Part shown: positions 42,317 to 50,978 of the stretch, piece by piece | Position numbering within the stretch: the first letter of the stretch is position 1 | Layout of the letters: each line of letters begins with the position of its first letter | Origin: CADEDH01 sp039201605 | Lineage (GTDB): Bacteria > Actinomycetota > Acidimicrobiia > Acidimicrobiales > SZUA-35 | DNA length: 64,000 bases | NCBI GenBank assembly: GCA_039201605.1 | Contig: JBCCRO010000004.1 | Span: 1-64,000, forward strand | Direction: 5' to 3' | Notes under the pieces: generated by a model | The model's database searches: none | What the model was told of the DNA's origin: nothing | What the model saw: the letters and a program-made list of their open reading frames with translations, nothing else | Program-made: the position numbers and the translations under genes

Positions 42317-43681
42317 TCAGGTCAGTTGGGCCAGGCCGTCGAGCAGGGCGTTCTCGATCACCTCGGTCAGCGCCGGGTGGATGTAGAACACGTCCTCGGC
42401 CACCTGCTGGGCCGACTGGCGGAACTGGATCGCCTGGATCAGCGGTTGGATGATCGACGCCGCCTGGGGCCCGATCACGTGGGCCCCGACGATCTCGCCG
42501 CTCCCCCGCTCGATCAACACCTTGGCGAACGACGTCGTGTCCTCCAGGGCCCAGCCGTAGGCGGTACCGCCGTAGTCGCGTCGACCGACGACCACGTCGA
42601 GCCCGGCCTCGGCCGCCTGGGCCTCGGTCAGGCCGACACCGGCCACCTGGGGGTGGGAGAAGATGGCGTGGGGCACGGCCCGATAGTCGACGCGGCGCTG
42701 GTCGTCGGGATGGGCCATGTTCCAGAACGCCACCTTGGCCTCGGCGTTGGCCAGGTGCTTGAGCTGGTAGCTGTTGGCCACGTCGCCCAGGGCCCACACC
42801 CCGGGCACCGGGGTGGCCATGGTGTCGTCGACCTGGATCGTCCCCCACTCGTCCAACGGCAGACCACCCTCGGTGGCGGCGACGAGGTCGCTGTTGGGAC
42901 GGCGGCCGACGGCGACGAGGAGCTGGTCGAAGGTGTGGGCCCGATCGTCGGCCTCGACGGTGAACTCCCCGTCGGCGTAGGAGACCCGCTCCGGCATGGC
43001 GTTGGGGCGGAAATCGACCCGGTCGGCGAAGACCTCGGTGAACCGCTGGGAGATCTCGGCGTCCTCGGCCCGGACCATCTGCCCCGACCGGTTGAACATC
43101 GTGACGGCCGAGCCGTAGGCGGAGAACACGTGCCCCAGCTCGACGGCGATGTACCCGGCTCCGATGATTCCCAGCCGGGCGGGTAGGGAGTCGAGCCGCA
43201 TGATGGTGTCGGAGGTGTGGAACGGGGTGTCGGCCAGGCCCTCGATCTCGGGGATGAAGGGTCGGGCCCCGGTGGCCACCAGGATCCGGGGGGCGGTGAT
43301 GGTGCGCCCGTCGACGTCCAGGGTCCGCTCGCCGGTGAAGCGGGCGGTGCCCGTGATCAGCTCGACGTTCGGCGTGCCGGTGGCCCGGTACTCCCGCCCG
43401 CCCTCGGCGATCGGGTCGATGCGGCCGAAAACCCGGTCACGGATGGCGGGCCAGTCGACGCCGTTGAACTCGGTGTCGATCCCCAACCGGGGCCCGCCGT
43501 GACGGGCGGCCACGGCGATGTCGGCCGGGAGGACGAACATCTTCGACGGGATACAGCCGACGTTGAGGCAGGTGCCCCCGAACGTGCCGCGCTCGACCAG
43601 GGCGATCTTCCAGTCGCTCAGGTGGTCGGGAATGGCGTTGCCGGAGCCACTGCCGACGATGATCAGGTCGAAGTCGTTCAC
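42317..43681 (-). CDS. mtr: Mycothione reductase
   Basis: The 454-residue FAD enzyme of the pyridine nucleotide-disulfide family has FDLIIVGSGSGNAI for FAD binding, the redox pair in GGTCLNVGCIPSKMF, LGIIGAGYIAVELGHVFSAYG for NADPH, WALGDVANSYQLKH, and the C-terminal HPALTEVIENALLDGL with the catalytic His. The GSGSGN and VFGRIDPIA motifs resemble Mtr of mycobacteria rather than lipoamide dehydrogenase. It reduces mycothiol disulfide, so the host makes mycothiol. GTG 43681 follows AGAGGTGA; GTG 43693 is an alternative start. Confidence 0.88.
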   Translation of the reverse strand: MNDFDLIIVGSGSGNAIPDHLSDWKIALVERGTFGGTCLNVGCIPSKMFVLPADIAVAARHGGPRLGIDTEFNGVDWPAIRDRVFGRIDPIAEGGREYRATGTPNVELITGTARFTGERTLDVDGRTITAPRILVATGARPFIPEIEGLADTPFHTSDTIMRLDSLPARLGIIGAGYIAVELGHVFSAYGSAVTMFNRSGQMVRAEDAEISQRFTEVFADRVDFRPNAMPERVSYADGEFTVEADDRAHTFDQLLVAVGRRPNSDLVAATEGGLPLDEWGTIQVDDTMATPVPGVWALGDVANSYQLKHLANAEAKVAFWNMAHPDDQRRVDYRAVPHAIFSHPQVAGVGLTEAQAAEAGLDVVVGRRDYGGTAYGWALEDTTSFAKVLIERGSGEIVGAHVIGPQAASIIQPLIQAIQFRQSAQQVAEDVFYIHPALTEVIENALLDGLAQLT

Positions 43682-43749
43682 GGTTGCGGTCACCTCTCGG
43701 TTGGTCGGGTGCCCCGAAGGTCGGGGCGCACGCTAGCAGCGAGGTCACC

Positions 43750-44172
43750 TCAGCGGTTGCGATGGAGCTTGGTCCAATCGACCTCGAAAGGTTCCAACGG
43801 GCGCATGGCGATATCGATTCCCGTCCACAACGTTCGACTGATCGGATCGAAGATCAGGGGCACCACGATGGCGGCCCCGACGCTGAACGCGGTGACGGGC
43901 ACCACGGCGATGTCGGGGAAGGTGGCGACCACCCCGACGATCATGATGATCAGCAGCGAACCGAAGCTGACGATGGTGTTGAGGCCGACCGCGCCCACCC
44001 AGTGACCCTCGATCCGCTCGAAGGTCAGGCCGCAGTTGGGGCACTGGGGGCTCATCCGCAACCACCAGCGGAACACGCCGCCGGAGCCACAGGCCGGGCA
44101 GCGTTTCGTCAGGCCCCGCCACAGGAGCTGCTTCTTGTTCGGCGGGGTGCCCGCCGGGGTTTCGGTGCTCAT
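43750..44172 (-). CDS. DUF983 small membrane protein
   Basis: From ATG 44172 the protein has 140 residues. The N-terminal zinc-ribbon-like part reads KRCPACGSGGVFRWWLRMSPQCPNCGLTFERIEGHWVGA, with two CxxC pairs, followed by two membrane helices (VSFGSLLIIMIVGVVATF and AVVPVTAFSVGAAIVVPLIF). This is the DUF983 layout, whose function is unknown. The C-terminal EVDWTKLHRNR is polar. It lies between mtr and the aminotransferase without coupling to either. Confidence 0.82.
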   Translation of the reverse strand: MSTETPAGTPPNKKQLLWRGLTKRCPACGSGGVFRWWLRMSPQCPNCGLTFERIEGHWVGAVGLNTIVSFGSLLIIMIVGVVATFPDIAVVPVTAFSVGAAIVVPLIFDPISRTLWTGIDIAMRPLEPFEVDWTKLHRNR

Positions 44173-44239
44173 CGGTCGCTGTTTCGTCGGTCTCGGCTGA
44201 TCGCCCGGCTCATCTTCGCCCGGCCCCGGCCGCCCGTGC

Positions 44240-45382
44240 TCATCGGGCCGTGTGGCGGCCGAGGAGGTCCATGGCCTCGGCCAGGTCGTCGGGGGCGCCG
44301 GCGTAGGAGAAACGGACGAAGCGGTGACCTCGGGCGGTGTCGAAGTCGATGCCGGGGGTGGCGGCGATGCCGAGCTCGTCGAGCCAGCGACGGCACAGTT
44401 CCTGCGAATCATCGCTGAGGTGGGAGGTGTCGGCCCAGACGTAGAAGGCGCCGTCGGCCGGGGCCAACCGGTCGATCCCGGCCGCCGGGAGTCCGTCGAG
44501 CAGAATCCGCCGGTTCGTGCGGTACCGCTCGACGTTGGCCTCGAGCTCGTCGATGCAGTCGAAGGCGGCCACCCCGGCCAGCTGGCTCAAGGTGGGCGGG
44601 GCCACGGTCAGGCTCTGGGCCAGGCGCTCCACCGCCTCGGCCATCGGCTCGGGGGCCACCACCCAGCCCAGTCGCCAGCCCGTCATCGAGAAGTACTTGG
44701 AGAAGCTGTTGAACACGAGCACGTCGTCGCGGTGGGCGAGGATCGACGGCGCCCGCTGGTCATAGGTGATGCCGTGGTAGATCTCGTCGGCCACCAGCCG
44801 CACGTCATGGGCCTCGGCCCACCGGCACAGCTCGGCCAGATGGTCGTCCCCGAGCACCGTGCCCGTCGGGTTCGACGGGCTGGCGACGACCAGGCCGTCG
44901 AGGTCGCCGGCGGCGGCCAACACCTCGACGGTCGGACGGAAGTCGGTCTCCGGGCCGACCTCGATCTCGACCACCTCGATCCCGAAGGCCAGCAGGTCGT
45001 TGCGGTAGCACGGGTAGCCAGGGGCGAGCACCCCCACCCGCTGCCCGGCGTCGAAGGCGGCGAGGAACCCGAGCACGCAGCTGCCCGAGGCCCCGGTGGT
45101 GACCACGATCCGCTCCGGCGCCACCGCCAGGCCGTACCGCTCGTCGTACCAACGGGCGATGCGATCCCGCAGCGCCGGGGTGCCTGCGGCCCCGGTGTAG
45201 CCGAGTCGATCATCGTCGAGGGCGGCGTGGGCGGCGGCGAGCACCCCGGCCGGGGCCGGCGTGCTCGGCTGACCGACCTCCAGGTGGAGGACGCGGTGGC
45301 CGGCCTCCTCCCGGGCGGCGGCCGCCCGCATCACCTCCATCACGTAGAACGGCGGTACCTCGCTGCGCAGGGACGGTTTCAC
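44240..45382 (-). CDS. Class I/II PLP-dependent aminotransferase
   Basis: The 380-residue protein starts at GTG 45382, after AGGA at 8 bp. The fold type I motifs are present: LEVGQPSTPAP, TTGASGSCVLGF, VVASPSNPTGTVLG (Asn-Pro-Thr), LVADEIYHG (Asp for the PLP ring), FNSFSKYFSMTGWRLGW (Schiff-base Lys) and RFVRFSYAG (carboxylate Arg). It resembles AspC/MalY-like enzymes; the amino-acid substrate cannot be set. It is divergent from the hydroxyisobutyrate dehydrogenase-like gene, 90 bp apart. Confidence 0.87.
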   Translation of the reverse strand: MKPSLRSEVPPFYVMEVMRAAAAREEAGHRVLHLEVGQPSTPAPAGVLAAAHAALDDDRLGYTGAAGTPALRDRIARWYDERYGLAVAPERIVVTTGASGSCVLGFLAAFDAGQRVGVLAPGYPCYRNDLLAFGIEVVEIEVGPETDFRPTVEVLAAAGDLDGLVVASPSNPTGTVLGDDHLAELCRWAEAHDVRLVADEIYHGITYDQRAPSILAHRDDVLVFNSFSKYFSMTGWRLGWVVAPEPMAEAVERLAQSLTVAPPTLSQLAGVAAFDCIDELEANVERYRTNRRILLDGLPAAGIDRLAPADGAFYVWADTSHLSDDSQELCRRWLDELGIAATPGIDFDTARGHRFVRFSYAGAPDDLAEAMDLLGRHTAR

Positions 45383-45472
45383 CCGACCATCCTGCCGTAT
45401 CCGGGGCCGTATCCTGCCAGGGTGTTGGGCCGGTAGGGCAGGCGCAACCACCGGACGTCGAGGAGGACAGAC

Positions 45473-46342
45473 ATGGCGAAGATCGGATTCGTGGGGCTCG
45501 GGGTGATGGGGTTCCCGATGGCCGGGCACCTGGCCGCCGCCGGCCACGAGGTGACGGTGTACAACCGCACGGCGGCCAAGGCCGAGGCATGGGTCGAGGC
45601 CCACGGCGGTACCGCCGCCCCCACCCCGGCCGGTGCCGCCGCCGATGCCGAGGTGGTGATGACGATCGTGGGCGCCGACGACGACGTCCGCCAGGTGGTC
45701 AACGGCGACGAGGGCGTGCTGGCGACCATGGCGTCGGGTTCGGTTCTGGTCGATCACACCACCGCCTCGGCCGACCTGGCCCGGGAGGTGGCGGCGGCGT
45801 GCGGCGAGCGGGGGGTCGGGTTCGTCGACGCCCCGGTCTCGGGCGGCCAGGCCGGCGCCGAGAACGGCGTGCTCACCGTGATGTGTGGCGGCGAGCAGGC
45901 CCACTTCGACGCCATCGCCCCGGTGGCCGACGCCTACGCCACCGCCGTCACCCTGCTCGGCCCGGCGGGCTCGGGTCAGCTGACCAAGATGGTCAACCAG
46001 CTGTGCATCGCCGGCCTGGTGCAAGGCCTGTCCGAGGGCATTCACCTCGGGCAGCAGGCCGGGCTCGACATCGACCTCGTCGTCGACGTCATCTCCAAGG
46101 GCGCGGCCGGCTCGTGGCAGATGGCCAACCGGGGCTCGACCATGGCCCGGGGCGAGTTCGACTTCGGGTTCGCCGTCGACTGGATGCGCAAGGACCTCGG
46201 CATCGCCCTGGCCGAGGGCGACCGTCTCGGCGCCCGCCTGCCGGTGGCCGCCCTGGTCGACCAGTTCTACGCCCAGGTGCAGGCCCGGGGCGGGAACCGG
46301 TGGGACACCTCCAGCCTCATCGACCTGCTGACGAACCCGTGA
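45473..46342 (+). CDS. 3-Hydroxyisobutyrate dehydrogenase-family reductase
   Basis: The 289-residue protein has the NAD(P) site GFVGLGVMGFPMAGHLA, the substrate loop DAPVSGGQAGAENG and the catalytic Lys in GSGQLTKMVNQLCIAG. These define the beta-hydroxyacid dehydrogenase family (HIBADH, tartronate semialdehyde reductase, glyoxylate reductase). Which acid it uses is not visible; valine degradation is one option. GAGGAGG precedes ATG 45473. The GTG of the next gene overlaps the stop (GTGA), so the two are coupled. Confidence 0.87.
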   Translation: MAKIGFVGLGVMGFPMAGHLAAAGHEVTVYNRTAAKAEAWVEAHGGTAAPTPAGAAADAEVVMTIVGADDDVRQVVNGDEGVLATMASGSVLVDHTTASADLAREVAAACGERGVGFVDAPVSGGQAGAENGVLTVMCGGEQAHFDAIAPVADAYATAVTLLGPAGSGQLTKMVNQLCIAGLVQGLSEGIHLGQQAGLDIDLVVDVISKGAAGSWQMANRGSTMARGEFDFGFAVDWMRKDLGIALAEGDRLGARLPVAALVDQFYAQVQARGGNRWDTSSLIDLLTNP

Positions 46343-47349
46343 CCGTCCAGCTCGGGGCCCACATCGGGCAGCAGAACCTCTCGATGGGCGAGCTCAGGGC
46401 CCTGTGGCGCCGGCTCGACGACGACGGCCTCGACTGGCTGTCGCTGTGGGATCACCTCTACGAGGCCCCGCCCGCCGGGGGCACGATCGACCACTTCGAG
46501 CCGGTGGCGGCCCTGGGGGCGATGGCGATCGAGACGGTCAACGCCCGCCTCGGCTGCCTGGTGTTCTACGTCGGCTACCGCAACGCCGGGGTGCTGGCCA
46601 AGGCGGCGATCACCCTCGACCACCTCTCGGAGGGTCGGTTCGAGCTCGGGCTCGGGGGTGGCTGGCATCAGCCCGAGGCCGTCGCCTACGGCTACGACTT
46701 CCCCCGGGCCGGGATCCGCCTCGACCACCTGGAGGAGGCGGCCGCCGTGATCGGCGAGATGCTCACCCCGGCCGCCGCCGGTCCCGGCACCCATTCCCGG
46801 ATCGACGCCGACGGCATCCGCCGAACCTCCTTCGACGGCGAGCACGTGCGGCTGGTCGACGCCAGCTGCCTGCCCCAACCGGCGGGTCGGCTGCCGTTGT
46901 GGATCGGGGGTCGGGGCGAGAAGCGGACGCTGCGCACGGTGGCCCGCTACGCCGACGGGTGGAATGCGGCGTATGTCTCGGCCGAGGAGTTCGGCCGCCT
47001 CAACGGTGTGCTCGACGACTGGTGCGTCGCCGAGGGCCGGGACCGGTCCGACATCGAACGCTCGGTCAACCTCTCCTTCGCCCTCGGTCGCAACGCCGAG
47101 CGGGCCGAGGCCATCCGGGCCGAGGGCTTCCGCGCCTGGGGTGCCCGGGCCGAGGCGATCATGGCCGGGACTCTGCTCGGCACGCCGGACGACGCTTTCG
47201 ACGCGGTGATGGCCTACGTGGCCAACGGGGCCCAGCTGGTCAACGTTGCGCTGCGAGCGCCCTTCGACGAGCGGGCGTTGCGGGTCTACGTCGAGGAGGT
47301 CGTACCCGCCGTCCGGGCGGCGACGGAGGCCGGATCGGGCTCCTCGTAG
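46339..47349 (+). CDS. LLM-class, F420-type oxidoreductase
   Basis: The 336-residue protein is a TIM-barrel luciferase-like monooxygenase. Supporting segments: LGAHIGQQNLSMGELRALWRRLDDDGLDWLSLWDH, KAAITLDHLSEGRFELGLGGGWHQPE, LPLWIGGRGEKRTLRTVARYADGWN. This pattern is that of actinobacterial F420-dependent reductases and dehydrogenases, though the cofactor could also be FMN. Substrate unknown. It is translationally coupled to the preceding dehydrogenase, suggesting a shared catabolic step. Two strong hairpins follow its stop. Confidence 0.82.
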   Translation: MTVQLGAHIGQQNLSMGELRALWRRLDDDGLDWLSLWDHLYEAPPAGGTIDHFEPVAALGAMAIETVNARLGCLVFYVGYRNAGVLAKAAITLDHLSEGRFELGLGGGWHQPEAVAYGYDFPRAGIRLDHLEEAAAVIGEMLTPAAAGPGTHSRIDADGIRRTSFDGEHVRLVDASCLPQPAGRLPLWIGGRGEKRTLRTVARYADGWNAAYVSAEEFGRLNGVLDDWCVAEGRDRSDIERSVNLSFALGRNAERAEAIRAEGFRAWGARAEAIMAGTLLGTPDDAFDAVMAYVANGAQLVNVALRAPFDERALRVYVEEVVPAVRAATEAGSGSS

Positions 47350-47413
47350 CCGGGGCTCGGTCGCCCCGGCGGAGGAGAGGGGGCTGGGAGTGGCCCGCTT
47401 GCCACTCCCAGCC
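47350..47413 (+). terminator. Tandem terminator-like hairpins
   Basis: The first is CCGGGGC - 6 nt - GCCCCGG (47350-47369). The second is a perfect 13-bp stem, GGCTGGGAGTGGC - CCGCTT - GCCACTCCCAGCC (47382-47413). No T-run follows. They lie directly after the LLM gene. Confidence 0.65.
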
Positions 47414-47678
47414 AAGAAACCGACACCCCGTAGACGAGGCCCGGTGCAGCAACCCGCCATGCTGCAACCGGCTTGTTCGGCTTCGTTCCCGCACTCTTAG
47501 TGAAACATCGAGCACGTAACGTGGCAATGGCTCTTTTGGCTCAGATCTGCTACGTGACATCCATTCTGGTCGAGGGTGGCTACACTCGATCGATCGCCAA
47601 GTAGGCGTTCAGTCCAACACGGACTGTGTAATCGGGCCAGTACGGCTCTCATTCATGAACTCATTGGGGAGGATCTAG
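47414..47678. other. Intergenic region before binding protein gene
   Basis: About 265 bp, less GC-rich than its surroundings. It must carry the promoter of the highly ribosome-site-supported binding protein gene. TGTAAT and TACACT are -10-like but I see no matching -35. No tRNA, riboswitch or gene was recognised. Confidence 0.45.
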
Positions 47679-49034
47679 ATGAGTCGAAGCAAACTGTGGC
47701 GCCTTCTCGCGCTGCTCTTCGCGTTCAGCCTCGTCGCTGCCGCCTGCGGTAGCGACGACGCCGATGACGAAGCCACCGACGAGACCGAGGAGTCAACCGA
47801 GGCCGAGACCGAAGAGGTCGCGGAAGAGGAAGACGCCATGGAGGACGAGGAAGAGGACGCCATGGAGGACGAAGAGTCCGCCGGTGGCGAGAGCGATGGT
47901 GTGCTCACCATCGGCACCATCCTTCCTGTGACCGGTGACCTGGCCTTCCTCGGCCCGGCCGAGGTCGCGGGCGCCGAGCTGGCCGTCCAGGACATCAACG
48001 CCGCCGGCGGTGTGTTCGGTCAGGACGTCGTCCTCGAGCAGGGCGACTCCGGCGACACCACGACCGACCTGGCCAACGCCGAGGTCGACCGTCTGCTGGC
48101 CCTCAACGCCGACGCCATCATGGGCGCTGCCTCCTCGGCCGTGTCCAAGACCGTGATCGACAAGATCACCGGCGCCGGAGTGATCCAGTTCTCGCCGGCC
48201 AACACCTCGCCGGACTTCACCACCTACGACGACAACGGTCTGTACTTCCGGACCGCTCCGTCGGACCTCCTGCAGGGTCGCGTGCTGGCCAACGCCGTGC
48301 TCGACCAGGGCAACGAGACCGCTTCGGTCCTGTTCCGCCAGGAGTCCTACGGCCAGGGTCTGGCCGACGCCTTCCAGGAGAACTTCGAGGGCTCCGGCGG
48401 CGTGATCGACCAATTCATTCCCTACGCCATCGACGTCGAGAGCTTCGACGCCGAGATCGACCAGCTGGTCGAGGCCGGGTCTGACGCCATCGTCGTGATC
48501 GGCTTCGCCGAGTCCGCCAACATCCTCAACACCATGCACGAGCGTGGCATTGGCCCGACCAGTGACACCAACGTGTGGGGCGTCGACGGTAACGACGGCA
48601 TCGACGGTGAGATGGCCGACGCCACCATCCTCGAGGGCATGAAGCAGACGCTTCCCTCGGTGGACCTGGCTTCCATCAGCGACTTCATCACCCGCCTCGA
48701 GGGTGAGATGCCGCCGGACTCGGTGACCGCCTACGGCGCCGAGACCTACGACTCGGTGGTCATCACCGCCCTGGCCGCCGAGATCGCCGGCAGTGACGAT
48801 GGCATGGCCATCGCCGCCGAGATCAACGGCGTCACCAAGGACGGCGAGAAGTGCACCACCTTCGCCGACTGCAAGGCCATCGTCGAGGCCGGGGGCGACC
48901 CCGACTACGACGGCCTTGGCGGCCCGTACGAGTTCGTGGACGCCGGTGAGCCGGCTGCCGCCTCGTTCCGTATCCAGACCTACGGCACCGAGGGTCGCGA
49001 CGACACCCTCGATGAGTACGTCTTCGCCAGCTGA
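47679..49034 (+). CDS. Branched-chain amino acid/amide ABC binding lipoprotein
   Basis: The 451-residue protein has a signal peptide ending at Cys23 (LVAAACGSDD, lipobox-like), then about 45 residues that are almost all Asp, Glu, Ala and Met. The mature domain begins LTIGTILPVTGDLAFLGPAEVAGAELAVQDINAAGG, the LivK/Peripla_BP_6 signature, and continues with DSGDTTTDLANAEVDRLL and AYGAETYDSVVITALAAE. It captures amino acids, amides or urea for the livHMGF permease encoded convergently. GGGAGGA precedes ATG 47679. The acidic spacer is much longer than usual. Confidence 0.9.
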   Translation: MSRSKLWRLLALLFAFSLVAAACGSDDADDEATDETEESTEAETEEVAEEEDAMEDEEEDAMEDEESAGGESDGVLTIGTILPVTGDLAFLGPAEVAGAELAVQDINAAGGVFGQDVVLEQGDSGDTTTDLANAEVDRLLALNADAIMGAASSAVSKTVIDKITGAGVIQFSPANTSPDFTTYDDNGLYFRTAPSDLLQGRVLANAVLDQGNETASVLFRQESYGQGLADAFQENFEGSGGVIDQFIPYAIDVESFDAEIDQLVEAGSDAIVVIGFAESANILNTMHERGIGPTSDTNVWGVDGNDGIDGEMADATILEGMKQTLPSVDLASISDFITRLEGEMPPDSVTAYGAETYDSVVITALAAEIAGSDDGMAIAAEINGVTKDGEKCTTFADCKAIVEAGGDPDYDGLGGPYEFVDAGEPAAASFRIQTYGTEGRDDTLDEYVFAS

Positions 49035-49040
49035 TCACGG

Positions 49041-49110
49041 CTCGACTTCGGTCGAGTTGAGCTGAACACGAGTGGAGCCCCGGTCGCTGTGGCCGGGGCT
49101 CCGCCGTTTT
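49041..49110 (+). terminator. Terminator after binding protein gene
   Basis: CTCGAC-TTCG-GTCGAG (49041-49056) is a small hairpin. It is followed by GGAGCCCCGG - 9 nt - CCGGGGCTCC (49074-49102) and then a short TTTT at 49106-49109. The second hairpin with T-run is a good intrinsic terminator. Confidence 0.75.
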
Positions 49111-49137
49111 CCGGCCGCTCGGCGCCCATCGGTGGGC

Positions 49138-49143
49138 TAGCTT
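49138..49143 (+). promoter_or_regulatory. Candidate -10 box, leaderless GNAT gene
   Basis: TAGCTT lies 8 nt before ATG 49152 without a ribosome site between. Confidence 0.35.
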
Positions 49144-49151
49144 CGGCCGCC

Positions 49152-50186
49152 ATGGGCTTCGAACCGATCCGGACCGAGCGCCTGGTGTTGCGGCCCACGA
49201 TCCTGAGCGACGCCGAGGCCGCCTACCAGCGCCGCAACCTACCCGCCGTGGCCCGCTACCAGGACTGGGAGATGCCCTACCCCCGAGAGCGGGCGGAGCA
49301 GGGCGTGGCCAGGCTGGTGGCCATGGACGGGCCCACCGACGGCGAAGGCTGGTCGCTGACCGTCGTCGAGGCCGACGCTCCCGAGACGATCGTCGGCGAT
49401 CTCTACGTCGGGATCCGATGGGCGGGTCGCAGCGCCGAGGTCGGCTACACCTTCCACCCCGATCACTGGGGCAAGGGGTACGCCACCGAGGCCACCGAGG
49501 CCATCATCGACTACCTGTTCCTCGAGTTCGGGGTGAGCCGGGTCGAGGCGTCGGCCCACCCCGACAACGTCGCCTCCCTCCGGGTGATGGAGGCGTGCGG
49601 GCTGGTGTTCGAGGGCCTGACCCGCCGGTCGTTCTGGGTCGGCGACGAGTGCTCGGACGACATCCTCTACGGGATGCCCCGGGCCGACTGGGATCTCTGG
49701 CGGTCACGCCCCCGGCACCGCCCCGAGCGGGTGGCCCTGGTGGAGCTCACCGCCGACAACGCCGAGGCCGTCGGCCGCCTCGGGCCACACAAGTCGCAGG
49801 AGCGGTTCGTGGCCCCGATGGGGGTCGCCTTCCGCCACGCCCTCGCTCCCCCGTCGTACCAGGGCGTACCCGTGGTGCCGTGGTACCGGGCGATCGAGGC
49901 CGACGGCCAGATCGTCGGGTTCCTCCTCGCCGTCGAGCCGTCCGACACCGTGCCCCACCCCTACCTGTGGCAGCTCGTGGTCGACCGGCTGCACCAGCGT
50001 CGCGGCATCGGCTCGGCCGCCCTCGACGCCTTCGAGGCCCGGTGTCGGTCGTGGGGCGCCACCGCGGTGGAGACGGCGTGGGCCGACGGGCCCGGTACAC
50101 CGGGCCCGCTGTATCGAGCTCGGCGCTACGAGCCGACGGGCCAGGACGACGACGGCACCGTGACCGCCGTCAAACGGCTCGACTGA
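49152..50186 (+). CDS. Tandem GNAT-domain acetyltransferase
   Basis: From ATG 49152 the protein has 344 residues and two GNAT domains. The first (about 1-180) is RimJ/RimL-like: IRTERLVLRPTILSDAEAAYQ, then VGYTFHPDHWGKGYATEATEAIIDYLF with the acetyl-CoA loop, and ASLRVMEACGLVFEGLTRRSF. The second (about 185-344) reads VALVELTADNAEAVGRL, then LWQLVVDRLHQRRGIGSAALDAFEARC. Each keeps its acetyl-CoA loop. A fusion of two different GNAT types is uncommon. Targets are unknown. It sits between the binding protein gene and the convergent liv operon, probably by chance. Confidence 0.85.
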   Translation: MGFEPIRTERLVLRPTILSDAEAAYQRRNLPAVARYQDWEMPYPRERAEQGVARLVAMDGPTDGEGWSLTVVEADAPETIVGDLYVGIRWAGRSAEVGYTFHPDHWGKGYATEATEAIIDYLFLEFGVSRVEASAHPDNVASLRVMEACGLVFEGLTRRSFWVGDECSDDILYGMPRADWDLWRSRPRHRPERVALVELTADNAEAVGRLGPHKSQERFVAPMGVAFRHALAPPSYQGVPVVPWYRAIEADGQIVGFLLAVEPSDTVPHPYLWQLVVDRLHQRRGIGSAALDAFEARCRSWGATAVETAWADGPGTPGPLYRARRYEPTGQDDDGTVTAVKRLD

Positions 50187-50246
50187 CGTCGTCGTCGAGC
50201 ACCGACCGGTCGGTACCCGAACGGTGCCGCCTGGGCCGAGCCGGGT

Positions 50247-50978
50247 TCAGTCCCGCTTGGCCAGGGTGCCGAGGTAGAGCTCGATGACCTTGGGGTCGGT
50301 CAGCAGGTTGCGGCCGGTGTCGGTGTAGGCGTTGCGGCCCTGGTCGAGCACATAGCCCCGATCGCAGATCTGGAGGCAGCGGGCGGCGTTCTGCTCCACC
50401 ATCACCACGGCCACGCCGGCGGCGTTGATCTGCTTGGTCCTGACGAACACCTGATCCTGCAGGATCGGTGACAGACCGGCGCTCGGCTCGTCGAGCAGGA
50501 GCACCTGGGGGTCGGCCATCAGGGCCCGGCCCATGGCCAGCATCTGACGCTCACCGCCCGACAGCGAGCCCGCCCGTTGGCCGATGCGCTCGGCCAGGCG
50601 GGGGAACATCTCGGTCACGAAATCGAGCCGCTCCCGGAACCGCTTCGGCTTGAGAAACACCCCCATCTCGAGGTTCTCCGAGACCGACAGCGAGGGGAAG
50701 ACGTTCTGGGTCTGCGGCACGTAGCCGATGCCCCGCGACACCAGCTCGTGGGCGGTCATCGAGGTGATGTCCTCACCCCGGAACGTCACCGATCCGCTCC
50801 GCACCGGGATCAGACCGAACAGCGACTTGAGCAGGGTCGACTTGCCGGCACCGTTGGGGCCGATGATGCCGACCAGCTCGCCCGGAGCCAGCTCGAGCGA
50901 GCATCCCTGGAGGATGTCCACGCCGGGCACGTAACCGGCGACGACGTTGTCGACGTGGATCAGCAGGTCATCACTCAT
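50247..50978 (-). CDS. livF: Branched-chain amino acid ABC ATPase LivF
   Basis: From ATG 50978 the protein has 243 residues. Walker A is GPNGAGKSTLL, the signature is LSGGERQMLAMGRAL, Walker B is VLLLDEPSAGLSP, and the H-loop His is replaced by Gln in VVMVEQNA, as in normal LivF proteins. It powers import with LivG. The start overlaps the livG stop by 8 bp. An upstream in-frame ATG at 51086 lies inside livG and was rejected. Last gene of the operon. Confidence 0.93.
   Translation of the reverse strand: MSDDLLIHVDNVVAGYVPGVDILQGCSLELAPGELVGIIGPNGAGKSTLLKSLFGLIPVRSGSVTFRGEDITSMTAHELVSRGIGYVPQTQNVFPSLSVSENLEMGVFLKPKRFRERLDFVTEMFPRLAERIGQRAGSLSGGERQMLAMGRALMADPQVLLLDEPSAGLSPILQDQVFVRTKQINAAGVAVVMVEQNAARCLQICDRGYVLDQGRNAYTDTGRNLLTDPKVIELYLGTLAKRD

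Noticed and set aside
50201..50214. 14-bp palindrome ACCGACCGGTCGGT between GNAT and livF
   Set aside because: No loop, no T-run and no promoter next to it; in GC-rich convergent gaps this is not enough to call a site.
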